Positions 41,897 through 50,372 of a stretch of 64,000 nucleotides of DNA are shown one piece after another. Within the stretch, counting starts at the first letter, position 1. Every line of letters begins with the position of its first letter. The notes beneath the pieces were generated by a model. It saw only the letters and a list, made by a program, of their open reading frames with translations, was not told where the DNA came from and did no database searches. Source of the DNA: JBDSZL01 sp039925145 (GTDB lineage Bacteria; Acidobacteriota; Vicinamibacteria; Vicinamibacterales; SCN-69-37); contig JBDSZL010000050.1 of the NCBI GenBank assembly GCA_039925145.1, positions 1-64,000 on the forward strand, written 5' to 3'. The translations under genes were made by a program, and so were the position numbers.

Positions 41897-43819
41897 TCAG
41901 TGCACCCTGGCTCCCGTCGAATCCTGCATCAGAAGCGGAGCATCGCCGGCACGGACACCTGAGTTTAGACATGCCGCGAACAGAGTGGCAGAACTCTCCA
42001 GAATCCTTCGATGATCCACTTCAAATGGCTCTGTCCCATAGCACGTCAGCACGCCCATCGGAAGATTTGGACCATCCAGAAGTGGTACCGACAGCGCGTA
42101 TCTAAGCGGCGTCGTGAAAGTTCGCGCTATGGGACCGAGCTCCAACGCAGCGTTGGAGTTCACGACTGCCTGTCTGTGAGCCAACACCCAGCCAGAAATT
42201 CGCTCGCCCATCCCGATCCGCAGCCCTTCAATTGCCGAGGTACCCACACCAATGGACACAGCAACGGCAAGGTCATTGGTCTGCCGTGCGAGAAAGACTG
42301 TCATATTGGCGAGGGGTATCACACGACGGAGATGACGAAACAAGATCTCGCCCGCTGACGGGACAGAGGTCGCCAAAGGTAGCTCCCGCCGGAGTTCGTT
42401 GAATTCCCGTTCTTCGGCGGTCGTTGCCGTGATCGCCTGTGCAGGCGCGAGAATTCGGACTACTTGGCCCTGTGGCTCCGCTCTCTCTTCCTCAACCTCG
42501 AGTTGATCCAGGATGGCCAGAAAGCCATTGATGACCCAGGGGTCATACCAAAAGCCACTACGCTCGCGGAGCACCTGCTCCGCGTGGGCCCTAGGATATC
42601 TAGGTCTGTATGGCCGATCAGATGTGAGCGCATCGTAACAGTCCACGACGGAAAGAATTCTCGCGCCAATTGGGATTTCCTGTCCCTTCAGGCCTGCCGG
42701 GTACCCGCTTCCGTCCCAGTTCTCATGATGGTGTCTGACTATTGGTTCCACCGGATAAGGGAAATTGATCGACTTCAGGATGTCAGCGCCCACAGAAGCG
42801 TGAACTTTCATCCGGTCAAATTCGGCGGCGGTCAAGGGCCCGGGCTTGTTGAGGATGTACTCGGGCACAGCGAGCTTGCCGGTGTCATGCAGAAGCGCGG
42901 CTGCTCTGATGGCGTCCAGTTGCTTTTCATCCGTTACGCCGAGCGCTTGGGCGAGCGCCATGGTGTAACGTTGCACGCGCCGAATATGCCCATGGGTGAC
43001 TTGGTCCTTGGCGTCAATCGCGAGCGCTAGCGCTTCTACCGTTGAAAGAAACACACGGTTCAGTTCGATATTTCTTTCGCGTTCGACCTCGACTCGCTTA
43101 TTTGCCCACGAGTAAGTCAGGAACATCACGATCAGTAACGGAAAGATCGCCAGGACAAACTCGGGTCTGATTTCCCTAGTGTTGTAAACGAGAAGTGCAG
43201 CTATCGATCCCCCGGCCGTGTAGTTGAGGAGCAACTCCCTGAAGTGCTTCCACCATAGTCCCCACGGACTCGCTCGCTGTTGGAGAGACAGCGCAATCGT
43301 GATGAGCCACGTGTTGATCAGAAAGTAGAGCGTTGTAAAGGCAGTGAGCTGAAGGAGAAAGTAGGAGTCGAACGGAGCTGCGGTTCTGAACAGAGGCTGA
43401 ATGCCCGCGACTCCAGATGCTATCCAAATTGAGAGAGGAGGTGCGGTCAGGTTGAAAAGAAGCGGTTGCCACCGCAGCCCCTTCGACCATAGAAGGTAGA
43501 CTGAAATGAACAGCGCATCGAGCAAGACGAGAACAGTGCCGCCCGGTCGGCCAAAAAGAAGTGTGCCAGCGATCACGAAGGTCTCTGAAATCGAGATTCC
43601 CACGTGAGTCGTAGTGACCGACAGCGTAACCGGAAGAAGACCGCTGGCGATGGTCAGCGCAACGAGCGCGAGCCACTGAATTCGGTATTCAGGGATCTGA
43701 TCCCACGAGCTGAATAGCTGGATGGCGCTCACCCAAATGACGAGAGCGCCACATAGAACTACGGTAAAGACGTAAGCGCTAGTAGCTGTCGAATAAGCTG
43801 TTCTCCTTTCGATAGGCAT
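41897..43819 (-). CDS. Membrane HD-GYP/GAF cyclic-di-GMP phosphodiesterase-like protein
   Basis: This 640-residue protein starts with a multi-helix membrane sensor (~10-235). The HD-GYP domain (~255-410) has its full motif set: AALLHDTGKLAVPEYIL (HD), KVHASVGADIL, HHHENWDGSGYPAGLKG (GYP) and DCYDALTSDRPYR. A GAF-like domain follows (~470-620). HD-GYP enzymes cleave c-di-GMP to GMP, and the intact motifs suggest activity. Base composition is clearly more AT-rich than the flanks, with many non-preferred codons (for example AGA, ATA, TTA), possibly from transfer. A GAA-loop hairpin abuts the start codon. Confidence 0.92.
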   Translation of the reverse strand: MPIERRTAYSTATSAYVFTVVLCGALVIWVSAIQLFSSWDQIPEYRIQWLALVALTIASGLLPVTLSVTTTHVGISISETFVIAGTLLFGRPGGTVLVLLDALFISVYLLWSKGLRWQPLLFNLTAPPLSIWIASGVAGIQPLFRTAAPFDSYFLLQLTAFTTLYFLINTWLITIALSLQQRASPWGLWWKHFRELLLNYTAGGSIAALLVYNTREIRPEFVLAIFPLLIVMFLTYSWANKRVEVERERNIELNRVFLSTVEALALAIDAKDQVTHGHIRRVQRYTMALAQALGVTDEKQLDAIRAAALLHDTGKLAVPEYILNKPGPLTAAEFDRMKVHASVGADILKSINFPYPVEPIVRHHHENWDGSGYPAGLKGQEIPIGARILSVVDCYDALTSDRPYRPRYPRAHAEQVLRERSGFWYDPWVINGFLAILDQLEVEEERAEPQGQVVRILAPAQAITATTAEEREFNELRRELPLATSVPSAGEILFRHLRRVIPLANMTVFLARQTNDLAVAVSIGVGTSAIEGLRIGMGERISGWVLAHRQAVVNSNAALELGPIARTFTTPLRYALSVPLLDGPNLPMGVLTCYGTEPFEVDHRRILESSATLFAACLNSGVRAGDAPLLMQDSTGARVH

Positions 43820-44119
43820 GGCTAGAGCTTCGCTCTAGTAATTCTATCGAGCAAACACGGTATTCCCACTAGGTTGTCCCGCCCAAGGGGGCGCCGACGG
43901 GAGCCTAGCCGAGCCAGACGATAATATCGAATCGAGTCATGAAATCCCTTTCAGGCATTAACGGAGCCAACTGAGCCAGTGAACTTTTGGCGACCATCGT
44001 CGCTCTCTATCCGACTGAAAAATAAGAACTTGCGTCGTTACGAATAGGTGCCTGAGGCGATTCGACTGCTGAGTTCTTGCCGCAATCGTGACAAATTTGT
44101 CGGCTGGAGTTCCGCCTCG
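43820..44119. other. AT-richer intergenic region upstream of the HD-GYP gene
   Basis: This 300-bp gap contains the hairpin at 43822-43838 and an 11-bp odd palindrome, CGATA-A-TATCG (43919-43929). On the minus strand TAGAAT about 26 nt before the HD-GYP start may be a -10 box, but I see no good -35. No gene is supported. Confidence 0.5.
43822..43838 (-). promoter_or_regulatory. Hairpin at the HD-GYP translation start
   Basis: The message reads CTAGAGC-GAA-GCTCTAG, a perfect 7-bp stem with a GAA triloop, ending 2 nt before the ATG. It occupies the place where a ribosome site should be, and none is seen elsewhere. Confidence 0.5.
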
Positions 44120-45751
44120 TCACTCCGGCTGCGCCACCGTCCGCCCACCCCAGACGATGGTGTCGCCGGTCACGCTGCCGCTGCGGCCGCCCCAGACGAT
44201 GGTGTCGCCCGTGACCGCCACGCCTCGGCCACCCAAGACAGTCGTGTCGCCCGTGACCCGGCCCCCCCACACGAACGTGTGGCCCGTCACCGCCCCGGCA
44301 CTGCCAAGCGTCGGTTCAACGTGCCATCCCTCGATGACTTCGCCCCCGATGAGACTGGCTATCGGCGCCGTCACCACGTCCCGGTTCTCGATGAACGCCG
44401 CCGCCAGCGGGATATTCACGCTGCCGGCACCTTGATCCGCAAGCCCAAACCCGGTCAACTCCTGGGCCGTGAACTGCAACGCGAACTTCACTTCAGCCGG
44501 CGTCAACTTCGGTTGAAGCTGGATCAACTGCGCCACGGCGCCAGAGACTACGGCCGTCGCCATGCTCGAGCCCGACAGCGTCAGATAGGCGCCGCCGCTT
44601 GTGCCCGCGACACGACGCTCCGGCCAGCTCTCCCAGAGCGTGCTGCCAACAGCCCCGGTGGAGGTGATCGCGTTGCCAGGCGCAACGACATCCGGCTTGA
44701 TCTGCCACGATGAGGGATCGAACGGATCGCCCACCGGTCCTCGCGAGCTGTACGAAGCCACGCCGTCGTCAGACCGAGCCACGGTGCCACGCGTGTTCAG
44801 TGCTCCCACAGTCAGGGCCCCGGGCGTGTAGCCGGGCGAGACCACCCCGCCCACCACCTGCGTCCCATCCGCCGTCTTTCCCAGGTTGCCCGCCGAGCAC
44901 ACGACGACAAGCCCTGACGCGACAGCCCGTTCTACGGCCTGCGCCAGCGGGTCGTCGGCGGCCGCGCTCGTTGCCGGATGTCCCAGCGAGAGATTCAGAA
45001 CCCGAATCCGGAACCGCGTCTGGTTCGCCACCGCCCACTCGATCGCCTCGATGACATCCGACACGTAACCCGTGCCGTCAGCCGCGAGCACCCTCAGGCT
45101 GATGAGCTCGGCGCCCGGCGCCATCCCGACGTAACTGTTGCCGTCCGAGGTGCGGCTCCCGCCGCCGCTGCCAGCGATGATTCCCGCCACGTGCGTGCCG
45201 TGCCCGTACCGGTCGTCCACCCCCTCGTCGGTGAAGTCCTTTGCGGTTCGAAGACGGCCAACGAGGTCAGGGTGTCCGGAAATCCCCGAGTCAATCACGG
45301 CGACGCCAATGCCGAGCCCGGTGAGCCCACCAAAGTTTCCGGACGAGCCGGAAGACCGCCACAGCTGGGCCGCGCCGGTCGCCTGCGTGGTGACCGCCAT
45401 CGTGCTCGTCACCACATCGTCGGCGTTCAACGCGCCCACATTGGCGTCCGCCGCGAGCGCATTCAGTTGCCGCGCGCTCCCCACCAGCCGGGCGCCCATC
45501 TGGAGCCGACGATCGGCGCGCACACCATAGGTCCGCACCAGCCGGTCCACCTCTGATTGCGAGGCCTCGAGCAGCACACTGAACGTTCCAGGCGCTCCAG
45601 TCGCCAGTTGTTGTTCGAGGCCCTGGGCCAGGCGTGCCCGGTGCCTGACGCCCTGTGCCGCGACGGGAAAATTAACCCCGGCGGCAACAACGATCAGCGA
45701 AACCGCCAGAAAACCGAAGAGATAACGGGCTGGTTGAGAGGAAGCATTCAT
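44120..45751 (-). CDS. Subtilisin-like serine peptidase (S8) with C-terminal repeats
   Basis: This 543-residue exported protease has a Sec-type N-terminus (YLFGFLAVSLIVVAAGVNF) and an inhibitor-like propeptide (~40-115, 'TFSVLLEASQSEVDRLV'). The S8 catalytic domain has the triad D154 (VIDSGI), H184 (GHGTHVAG) and S396 (SGSSMATA). After it comes a linker and four copies of an 11-residue VTGDTIVWGGR-like repeat (44141-44290), probably a surface or sorting element. ATG 45751 is chosen because AAGGA lies 8 nt upstream; a frame extension to 45814 has no ribosome site. It should act outside the cell or in the periplasm. Confidence 0.94.
   Translation of the reverse strand: MNASSQPARYLFGFLAVSLIVVAAGVNFPVAAQGVRHRARLAQGLEQQLATGAPGTFSVLLEASQSEVDRLVRTYGVRADRRLQMGARLVGSARQLNALAADANVGALNADDVVTSTMAVTTQATGAAQLWRSSGSSGNFGGLTGLGIGVAVIDSGISGHPDLVGRLRTAKDFTDEGVDDRYGHGTHVAGIIAGSGGGSRTSDGNSYVGMAPGAELISLRVLAADGTGYVSDVIEAIEWAVANQTRFRIRVLNLSLGHPATSAAADDPLAQAVERAVASGLVVVCSAGNLGKTADGTQVVGGVVSPGYTPGALTVGALNTRGTVARSDDGVASYSSRGPVGDPFDPSSWQIKPDVVAPGNAITSTGAVGSTLWESWPERRVAGTSGGAYLTLSGSSMATAVVSGAVAQLIQLQPKLTPAEVKFALQFTAQELTGFGLADQGAGSVNIPLAAAFIENRDVVTAPIASLIGGEVIEGWHVEPTLGSAGAVTGHTFVWGGRVTGDTTVLGGRGVAVTGDTIVWGGRSGSVTGDTIVWGGRTVAQPE
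44141..44290 (-). repeat. Four tandem VTGDTIVWGGR-coding repeats in the subtilase gene
   Basis: Units lie at 44258-44290 (VTGHTFVWGGR), 44225-44257 (VTGDTTVLGGR), 44183-44215 and 44141-44173 (both VTGDTIVWGGR). Units 2 to 4 are separated by 9-nt linkers. The last two are identical in protein and nearly so in DNA, which suggests recent duplication. Confidence 0.85.
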
Positions 45752-46147
45752 GGGTCGCGTCCTTGGGGAGCCAGGTCGAAAGTTCTCGGCCGGCGCAATC
45801 CAGTTGTCTTGCAACGTGCTCTCGAACCCTGGCCATCGAATCTGATGAAACCAGGCTGACTGCTGTCACGGAGCTACGAACGAACATCGGACGAACCCAA
45901 AAACGTAAGAGACCGTCGAAAACTGAAAGTCCGCGACGCTCCCGCTCCGTTCTTCCGGTAGGAAGGGTGGTCAGTAGTACACAATTGCACACAAAATTGA
46001 AAGCGCTGTTTCAGTTTTGTGTGCAGGATGATCAGAATTCGGACTGCGAGGTGACCTTTGTCTTCCCCTGCAAATCCCGCCACGGGGCCGGCCTGGCGTG
46101 AAAGAATCACGAGGCGCGGCGAGCCTTGCCCGCGCGGAGGACCCGAC
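45752..46147. other. Divergent intergenic region with inverted repeat
   Basis: This 396-bp gap lies between the subtilase and aminotransferase genes. It holds the 17-bp inverted repeat at 45986-46025, AAGGA for the subtilase and GGAGG for the aminotransferase. No protein gene is supported here; open frames are extensions of the two flanking genes or shadows. Confidence 0.55.
45986..46025. repeat. 17-bp inverted repeat, possible structured RNA or operator
   Basis: TGCACACAAAATTGAAA (45986-46002) and TTTCAGTTTTGTGTGCA (46009-46025) pair over 17 bp with a single G-U, around the loop GCGCTG. The arms are AT-rich, unlike the surroundings. As RNA this is a stable hairpin on either strand. Confidence 0.7.
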
Positions 46148-47248
46148 ATGGATCTACCCGTAACTGAACGGCTGCTGCTCGGCCCCGGACCTTCGCCTGT
46201 GTCACCGCGGGTCATGGCGGCACTGGGAGCCCCGCAGCGCTCGCATCTCGACCCCGAGCTGCTCTCCTTGCTCGACGACATCCGCGCACGCCTCGGACGC
46301 GTTTTCGGCGCGTCTGCCGATGCGGAAACGCTCGCGGTGTCAGGCACGGGGTCAGCCGCGATGGAGGCCGTTGTGGCCAATCTCGCCGATCCGAGCCGTC
46401 ATGCCCTGGTGGTGGTGACCGGCTATTTCGGCGACCGTCTGGCGACGCTGCTGGCCCGCTACGGCGCCAGCGTGGAGCGCCTCGAGGGTGAGTGGGGGCG
46501 CGCCATCGATCCCGACCGCGTCGAGCACGCGCTCGCGCAACGCCGATACGACCTGGTGGCGGTGGTGCACGGCGAGACGTCGACCGGCGTGCTGAATCCA
46601 GTGGCCGACGTCGCGCGTCTTGCCCGCAGGCACGATGCCCTCGTCATCGTCGACGCGGTCACGTCGCTCGGCGCCGTCCCGCTGAACGTCGACGAGGCGC
46701 AGATCGATGCGTGCTACTCGTGCTCGCAGAAAGGACTCGGCGCCCCATCGGGTTTATCTCCAGTGACGTTCTCCCGCCGCGCCCTCGAGCGACGTGTTGT
46801 CTGCCGGAGCTTCTATCTCGACATCGGACTCCTCCGCGACTACTGGGTCGGACGTAAGTATCACCACACCATCTCCGCGCCGCTCGTCTATGCCCTGGCC
46901 GAAGCCCTGGCAGAAGTGGAAACCGAGGGCCTGGAGGCACGTTGGAAGCGGCACGAGTCTGTGCACCACGCGTTTGTGGCGGCGCTGGACGGCATGGGGT
47001 TGTCGCTGCTGCCTCCTCCGGCCGAACGCCTGTGGACGCTCAACACAGTGCGCGTGCCGGATGGCATCGACGAGCCGGCGGTGAGGCGCGCGCTCCTGCA
47101 GCGACACAACATCGAGATTGGGGCCGGCCTAGGACCTCTGGCAGGCAAGATCTGGCGTGTCGGCTTGATGGGTTCGGGTGCGACCTTGGCCAATGTGACC
47201 ACGCTCACGGCCGCGCTCAAGCAGGTGCTGGCCGATCCCGCGGGCTGA
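46148..47248 (+). CDS. PLP-dependent aminotransferase, alanine-glyoxylate/serine-pyruvate type
   Basis: This 366-residue fold-type I enzyme has the family start 'LLLGPGPSPVSPRVMAALG', 'VSGTGSAAMEAV', 'VVHGETSTGVLNPV', the PLP-ring aspartate motif VIVDAVTSLG and the Schiff-base lysine in SCSQKGLGAP (K195). The C-terminal domain ends with 'IGAGLGPLAGKIWRVGLMG'. It probably moves amino groups between alanine or serine and glyoxylate or pyruvate. The start at 46148 is supported by GGAGG 8 nt upstream. mtgA begins 1 nt after its stop, though no functional link is evident. Confidence 0.94.
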   Translation: MDLPVTERLLLGPGPSPVSPRVMAALGAPQRSHLDPELLSLLDDIRARLGRVFGASADAETLAVSGTGSAAMEAVVANLADPSRHALVVVTGYFGDRLATLLARYGASVERLEGEWGRAIDPDRVEHALAQRRYDLVAVVHGETSTGVLNPVADVARLARRHDALVIVDAVTSLGAVPLNVDEAQIDACYSCSQKGLGAPSGLSPVTFSRRALERRVVCRSFYLDIGLLRDYWVGRKYHHTISAPLVYALAEALAEVETEGLEARWKRHESVHHAFVAALDGMGLSLLPPPAERLWTLNTVRVPDGIDEPAVRRALLQRHNIEIGAGLGPLAGKIWRVGLMGSGATLANVTTLTAALKQVLADPAG

Positions 47249-47249
47249 C

Positions 47250-48101
47250 GTGCGGCCGACACGTCCCACCCCACGGAGACGTCCTGGCCCGACGTCGCGG
47301 ATGGTGACTCGCGTCGGCCGCATCATCGGTGTCGGTGCCGTCGTCCTGTTCGGATGCCTCGTCTACAGCTGGCTGACGCTGCCCGATGTCCGATCTCTGC
47401 GCACCCTCAACCCGGCCACGACCGCGTTCATGCAGTTGCGCGAGAAGGAGGCGGCAGCGGCCGGACGCGCGCCGCGGGTGGTGCACCGTTGGCTGCCGTA
47501 CGGTCGCATTTCCCCAGAATTAAAGAAGGCTGTGCTCGTCGCCGAAGATGCGGCGTTCTGGGATCACGATGGGGTCGACTTCGCAGAGTTGCAGGCGTCA
47601 GCGCGGGTGAACTGGGCCAAGGGGCAGTGGCTTCGGGGCGGCTCCACGATCACGCAGCAGTTGGCGAAGAACCTGTACCTTTCTCCCTCGAAGAATCCCT
47701 ACCGGAAGGTCGTCGAGTTACTGATCACGCGACGACTCGAAGCAGACCTGTCGAAGACCAGAATCTTCGAGCTGTATCTGAATTCGATCGAGTGGGGCGA
47801 CGGAATCTGGGGAGCCGAGGCGGCCGCCGAGACGTATTTCGGACGCGCGGCCTCAGACCTGACGGCAAGCCAGGCCGCGCTGCTCGCGGGAGCCATCATC
47901 AATCCGCGCCTCTACAGCCCGGCACATCCCAAAGCACGCCTGCTGAGACGACAGCGCATCATCCTCGCGCGAATGGGCAGTCCGGCGCGATCGCCCGGCC
48001 CGGCCGTGTCTCCAGCGGAAGACCTCCGCAACGACACGAACGTGCCCGACGAACCGGAGCAGCCGCCAGCGCCCGCCCCGGAGGCCGGCGAACCACAGTA
48101 A
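47250..48101 (+). CDS. mtgA: Monofunctional biosynthetic peptidoglycan transglycosylase
   Basis: MtgA polymerises lipid II into glycan strands at the membrane. The 283-residue protein has one N-terminal TM helix (GVGAVVLFGCLVYSWL). The GT51 domain has the catalytic Glu in VAEDAAFWDHDG, then GGSTITQQLAKNLYLSPSKN, the second Glu in FELYLNSIEWGDGIWGAE, and TYFG. A Pro/Glu-rich tail of ~45 residues is extra. GTG 47250 is 1 nt after the preceding stop; ATG 47301 (MVTRVGRIIG) is an equally good start. Neither has a ribosome site, so coupling to the aminotransferase gene is likely. Confidence 0.93.
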   Translation: MRPTRPTPRRRPGPTSRMVTRVGRIIGVGAVVLFGCLVYSWLTLPDVRSLRTLNPATTAFMQLREKEAAAAGRAPRVVHRWLPYGRISPELKKAVLVAEDAAFWDHDGVDFAELQASARVNWAKGQWLRGGSTITQQLAKNLYLSPSKNPYRKVVELLITRRLEADLSKTRIFELYLNSIEWGDGIWGAEAAAETYFGRAASDLTASQAALLAGAIINPRLYSPAHPKARLLRRQRIILARMGSPARSPGPAVSPAEDLRNDTNVPDEPEQPPAPAPEAGEPQ

Positions 48102-48113
48102 AGACCGCGCGGT

Positions 48114-48626
48114 TCACCCCTTGAGAGGCACGCGCCGGACAGCCTTCAGCCGTGACTGCCAGTAGGTCGTATTGAAATGCTCCACCCGCACGGTCCGGCC
48201 CGACCCAGGCGCGTGTACAAACATCCCGCCACCAATGGCGATGCCGACATGAGTCGGCTCGCGGGCGTCGATGGCGAAGAAGATCAAGTCGCCGGCCGCC
48301 ACGTGGCTGCGGTTGACCCCACGGCCCACGTGCTGTTGCTCGCCGACCGTGCGCGGCAACCGGACCTCGTGCTGAAAGAACACGTACTGGACCAGGCCGC
48401 TGCAATCGACGCCCAGTGCTGGGTCGGCTCCCCCGAGACGGTAGGGCACGCCTCGCAGTGCAAGCGCAGTTTGGACCAGCGTCTCAGCGCGCGCTCCAGC
48501 GGCCGCACGAGTCTCGGCGGATGAGCCCGGAAAGGCGGCCGGGCTTCCGGTGGATCCCGTCGACGCACACCCCTCGAGCAGGGCGATCAAGCCGAATATG
48601 ACGACGGCTGGGGCCGGACGAGTCAT
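48114..48626 (-). CDS. NlpC/P60 family lipoprotein
   Basis: This 170-residue protein has a lipoprotein signal with lipobox LLEGC near residue 20, then a short linker and an NlpC/P60 peptidase domain. The catalytic Cys is in VDCSGLVQYVF and the His in THVGIAIGGG, with a later polar residue in FVHAPGSG. Such enzymes cut peptidoglycan stem peptides; this one should be anchored in the envelope facing the periplasm. The ATG at 48626 is preferred over a TTG one codon earlier. It is convergent with mtgA, 12 nt away, a neat pairing of cell-wall synthesis and cleavage. Confidence 0.93.
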   Translation of the reverse strand: MTRPAPAVVIFGLIALLEGCASTGSTGSPAAFPGSSAETRAAAGARAETLVQTALALRGVPYRLGGADPALGVDCSGLVQYVFFQHEVRLPRTVGEQQHVGRGVNRSHVAAGDLIFFAIDAREPTHVGIAIGGGMFVHAPGSGRTVRVEHFNTTYWQSRLKAVRRVPLKG

Positions 48627-48717
48627 CAACTCGCGTATCGGCGCCCAGCCGCCGTCGCTTCAGGGATCGCACGCTCCAAGGCGCCTCGAGCGAGTGGTGA
48701 CCACGCCTGTGGTTTTC

Positions 48718-48747
48718 TTGACAACCCCAGAAAATTCCAGTGAAAAT
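48718..48747 (+). promoter_or_regulatory. Promoter of the HNH nuclease gene
   Basis: TTGACA (48718-48723) is a perfect -35, and GAAAAT (48742-48747) lies 18 bp on. Only 10 nt separate the -10 from ATG 48758, so the message may have little or no leader. Confidence 0.45.
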
Positions 48748-48757
48748 GGCGCGGGGC

Positions 48758-49291
48758 ATGGAACAAACGCTTCTCCTCAACGCGACCTATGAGCCGCTGA
48801 GGGTTGTGCATTGGCAGAAAGCCATCACCCTCTGGGCCCAGGGCAAGGTCGAGATTGTCGCGGAATACGACCGTGAAGTCCGATCTGTGTCGTTCAGTAT
48901 CCGTCTGCCCTCGGTCATCCGGCTGCTCCGGCGCATCCGCGTGCGGCGCAGCATGGAATACGTGCCCTTCTCGCGCGCAAATATCTACGCCCGCGACCAG
49001 CATAGCTGTCAGTATTGCGGCAGTCCCTTTGCCACGAGCGAGCTGACGTTCGACCACGTCATTCCCGTGGCACAAGGCGGTCGAAAAGACTGGGAGAACA
49101 TCGTCACGTGCTGCATTACGTGCAATCGAAAGAAGGGCGGGCGGACACCCGATCAGGCCGGCATGCGCCTCATCCATACGCCCCGCAAGCCAGCGCGTGC
49201 TCCGGCCATCCGCATCACGTTCGGCATCCGAAACGCTCCCGAGAGCTGGCGTGACTACGTCTACTGGAACGTCGAGCTCGACGACGCGTAG
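48758..49291 (+). CDS. HNH endonuclease family protein
   Basis: This 177-residue protein begins 'MEQTLLLNATYEPL', a common N-terminus of bacterial HNH proteins of this group. The zinc-ribbon HNH domain (~80-135) contains CQYCG, FDHVIPVAQGG (catalytic His), WENIVTCCITCNRKKG and the second Cys pair. The family is widespread in high-GC bacteria as a stand-alone gene and often annotated 'HNH endonuclease'; its biological role is unknown. Other in-frame starts (GTG 48740, ATG 48746) lie inside the promoter, so ATG 48758 is chosen. Confidence 0.9.
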   Translation: MEQTLLLNATYEPLRVVHWQKAITLWAQGKVEIVAEYDREVRSVSFSIRLPSVIRLLRRIRVRRSMEYVPFSRANIYARDQHSCQYCGSPFATSELTFDHVIPVAQGGRKDWENIVTCCITCNRKKGGRTPDQAGMRLIHTPRKPARAPAIRITFGIRNAPESWRDYVYWNVELDDA

Positions 49292-49311
49292 CAGAGAAGG
49301 GGAGGGGACTG

Positions 49312-50325
49312 GTGTCCCGGCACGGCGCTGAGTGGGCGGTGCCCGGCGGCCGCCTGGTCCTTGAAGGCCTCAGCCTGACGCTGTCCGCAGAAAGGCCTCC
49401 GGTGGCGACCGTCGGAGGGGTCCCGGCCCACGTCCTGAGCGCGTCGGCGACGCGCCTGCACATCACGATTCCGCTCGAGACACCAGCGGGCACTGTCGAT
49501 GTGCGCGTCGAGCCCGAAGGCGCTCAGGTCGGTTCGGTGATCGTCGGGCGCCAGCTCGCCGATGGGCTGCACCAGGTGGACAGTCCGGCGTTCGATGGAC
49601 TCGGGCGACTGTTCGTCACCCAGAGCGGATCGCGCGACACGCAGGCCCAAGTGCCCCTGTACCGAATCGGCCACGACGGCAAGCGCGAGCCGGTGGCCGT
49701 GGACCTGCCCAATCCCACCTCGCTCGCCATGGGCCCCGATGGCGCCATGTACGTCTCGAGCCGATTCGAGGGCCAGGTGTATCGCCTGTTTGCGGACGAC
49801 CGGGTGGAGGTCTACGCGAGTGATCTCGGCGTGCCCACGGGCCTGGCATTTTCCGCCGACGGGTCGCTGTTCGTCGGAGACCGCTCGGGATCGATCTTTC
49901 GGGTGCGGCCCAATCGCGAGGTCGAGCTTTTTGCCACGCTGCCGCTGAGTGTGGCGGCGTTTCACCTCGCGTTCGGCCCAGACGAGTGCCTTTACGTCTC
50001 GGCGCCCACCCTCGCCTCGCACGACCCTATCTATCGGATTACGCCCGATCGACTGGTCGACGTCCTGGTCGACGGGTTCGGCCGCCCGCAAGGTCTGGCG
50101 TTCGACAGCACCGGAGATCTCTACGTGGTTGATTCGCTGGCCGGCGCGTCGAGCCTGTACCGTCTGAACCCACAACGGCCAGAGCCCCATTTGGTCCTCG
50201 CCGCTCCCATGCTCATCGGCCTGGCCATCGATCCGCAGGGAGGGCTCATCGTCTCTTCCAACGACACCATCTGGAAACTCGACGTGCCCCTGAAGCCCTG
50301 GCCATCGGCGTTCCGCGTCGGCTAG
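49312..50325 (+). CDS. IPT/TIG + SMP-30-like beta-propeller protein
   Basis: This 337-residue protein has an N-terminal Ig-like IPT/TIG domain (~1-70, 'VATVGGVPAHVLSASATRLHITIP'). A six-bladed NHL/SMP-30-type propeller follows, with recurring blade motifs such as 'LAMGPDGAMYVSS', 'LAFSADGSLFVGDRSG', 'LAFDSTGDLYVVD' and 'LAIDPQGGLIVSS'. It has no export signal, unusual for such a combination. GTG 49312 is preceded by GGAGGGG at 4-nt spacing, 20 bp after the HNH gene, so both may share a transcript. It probably binds or lactonises a sugar derivative, but catalytic residues are not clear. Confidence 0.8.
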   Translation: MSRHGAEWAVPGGRLVLEGLSLTLSAERPPVATVGGVPAHVLSASATRLHITIPLETPAGTVDVRVEPEGAQVGSVIVGRQLADGLHQVDSPAFDGLGRLFVTQSGSRDTQAQVPLYRIGHDGKREPVAVDLPNPTSLAMGPDGAMYVSSRFEGQVYRLFADDRVEVYASDLGVPTGLAFSADGSLFVGDRSGSIFRVRPNREVELFATLPLSVAAFHLAFGPDECLYVSAPTLASHDPIYRITPDRLVDVLVDGFGRPQGLAFDSTGDLYVVDSLAGASSLYRLNPQRPEPHLVLAAPMLIGLAIDPQGGLIVSSNDTIWKLDVPLKPWPSAFRVG

Positions 50326-50372
50326 CGCGTCCGCCTTCGGCAATCAGCACGCGGTATTCACGCGAGACCACC

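Noticed and set aside
46058..46147. N-terminal extension of the aminotransferase frame
   Set aside because: It has no ribosome site, whereas GGAGG lies 8 nt before ATG 46148, where the family N-terminus begins.
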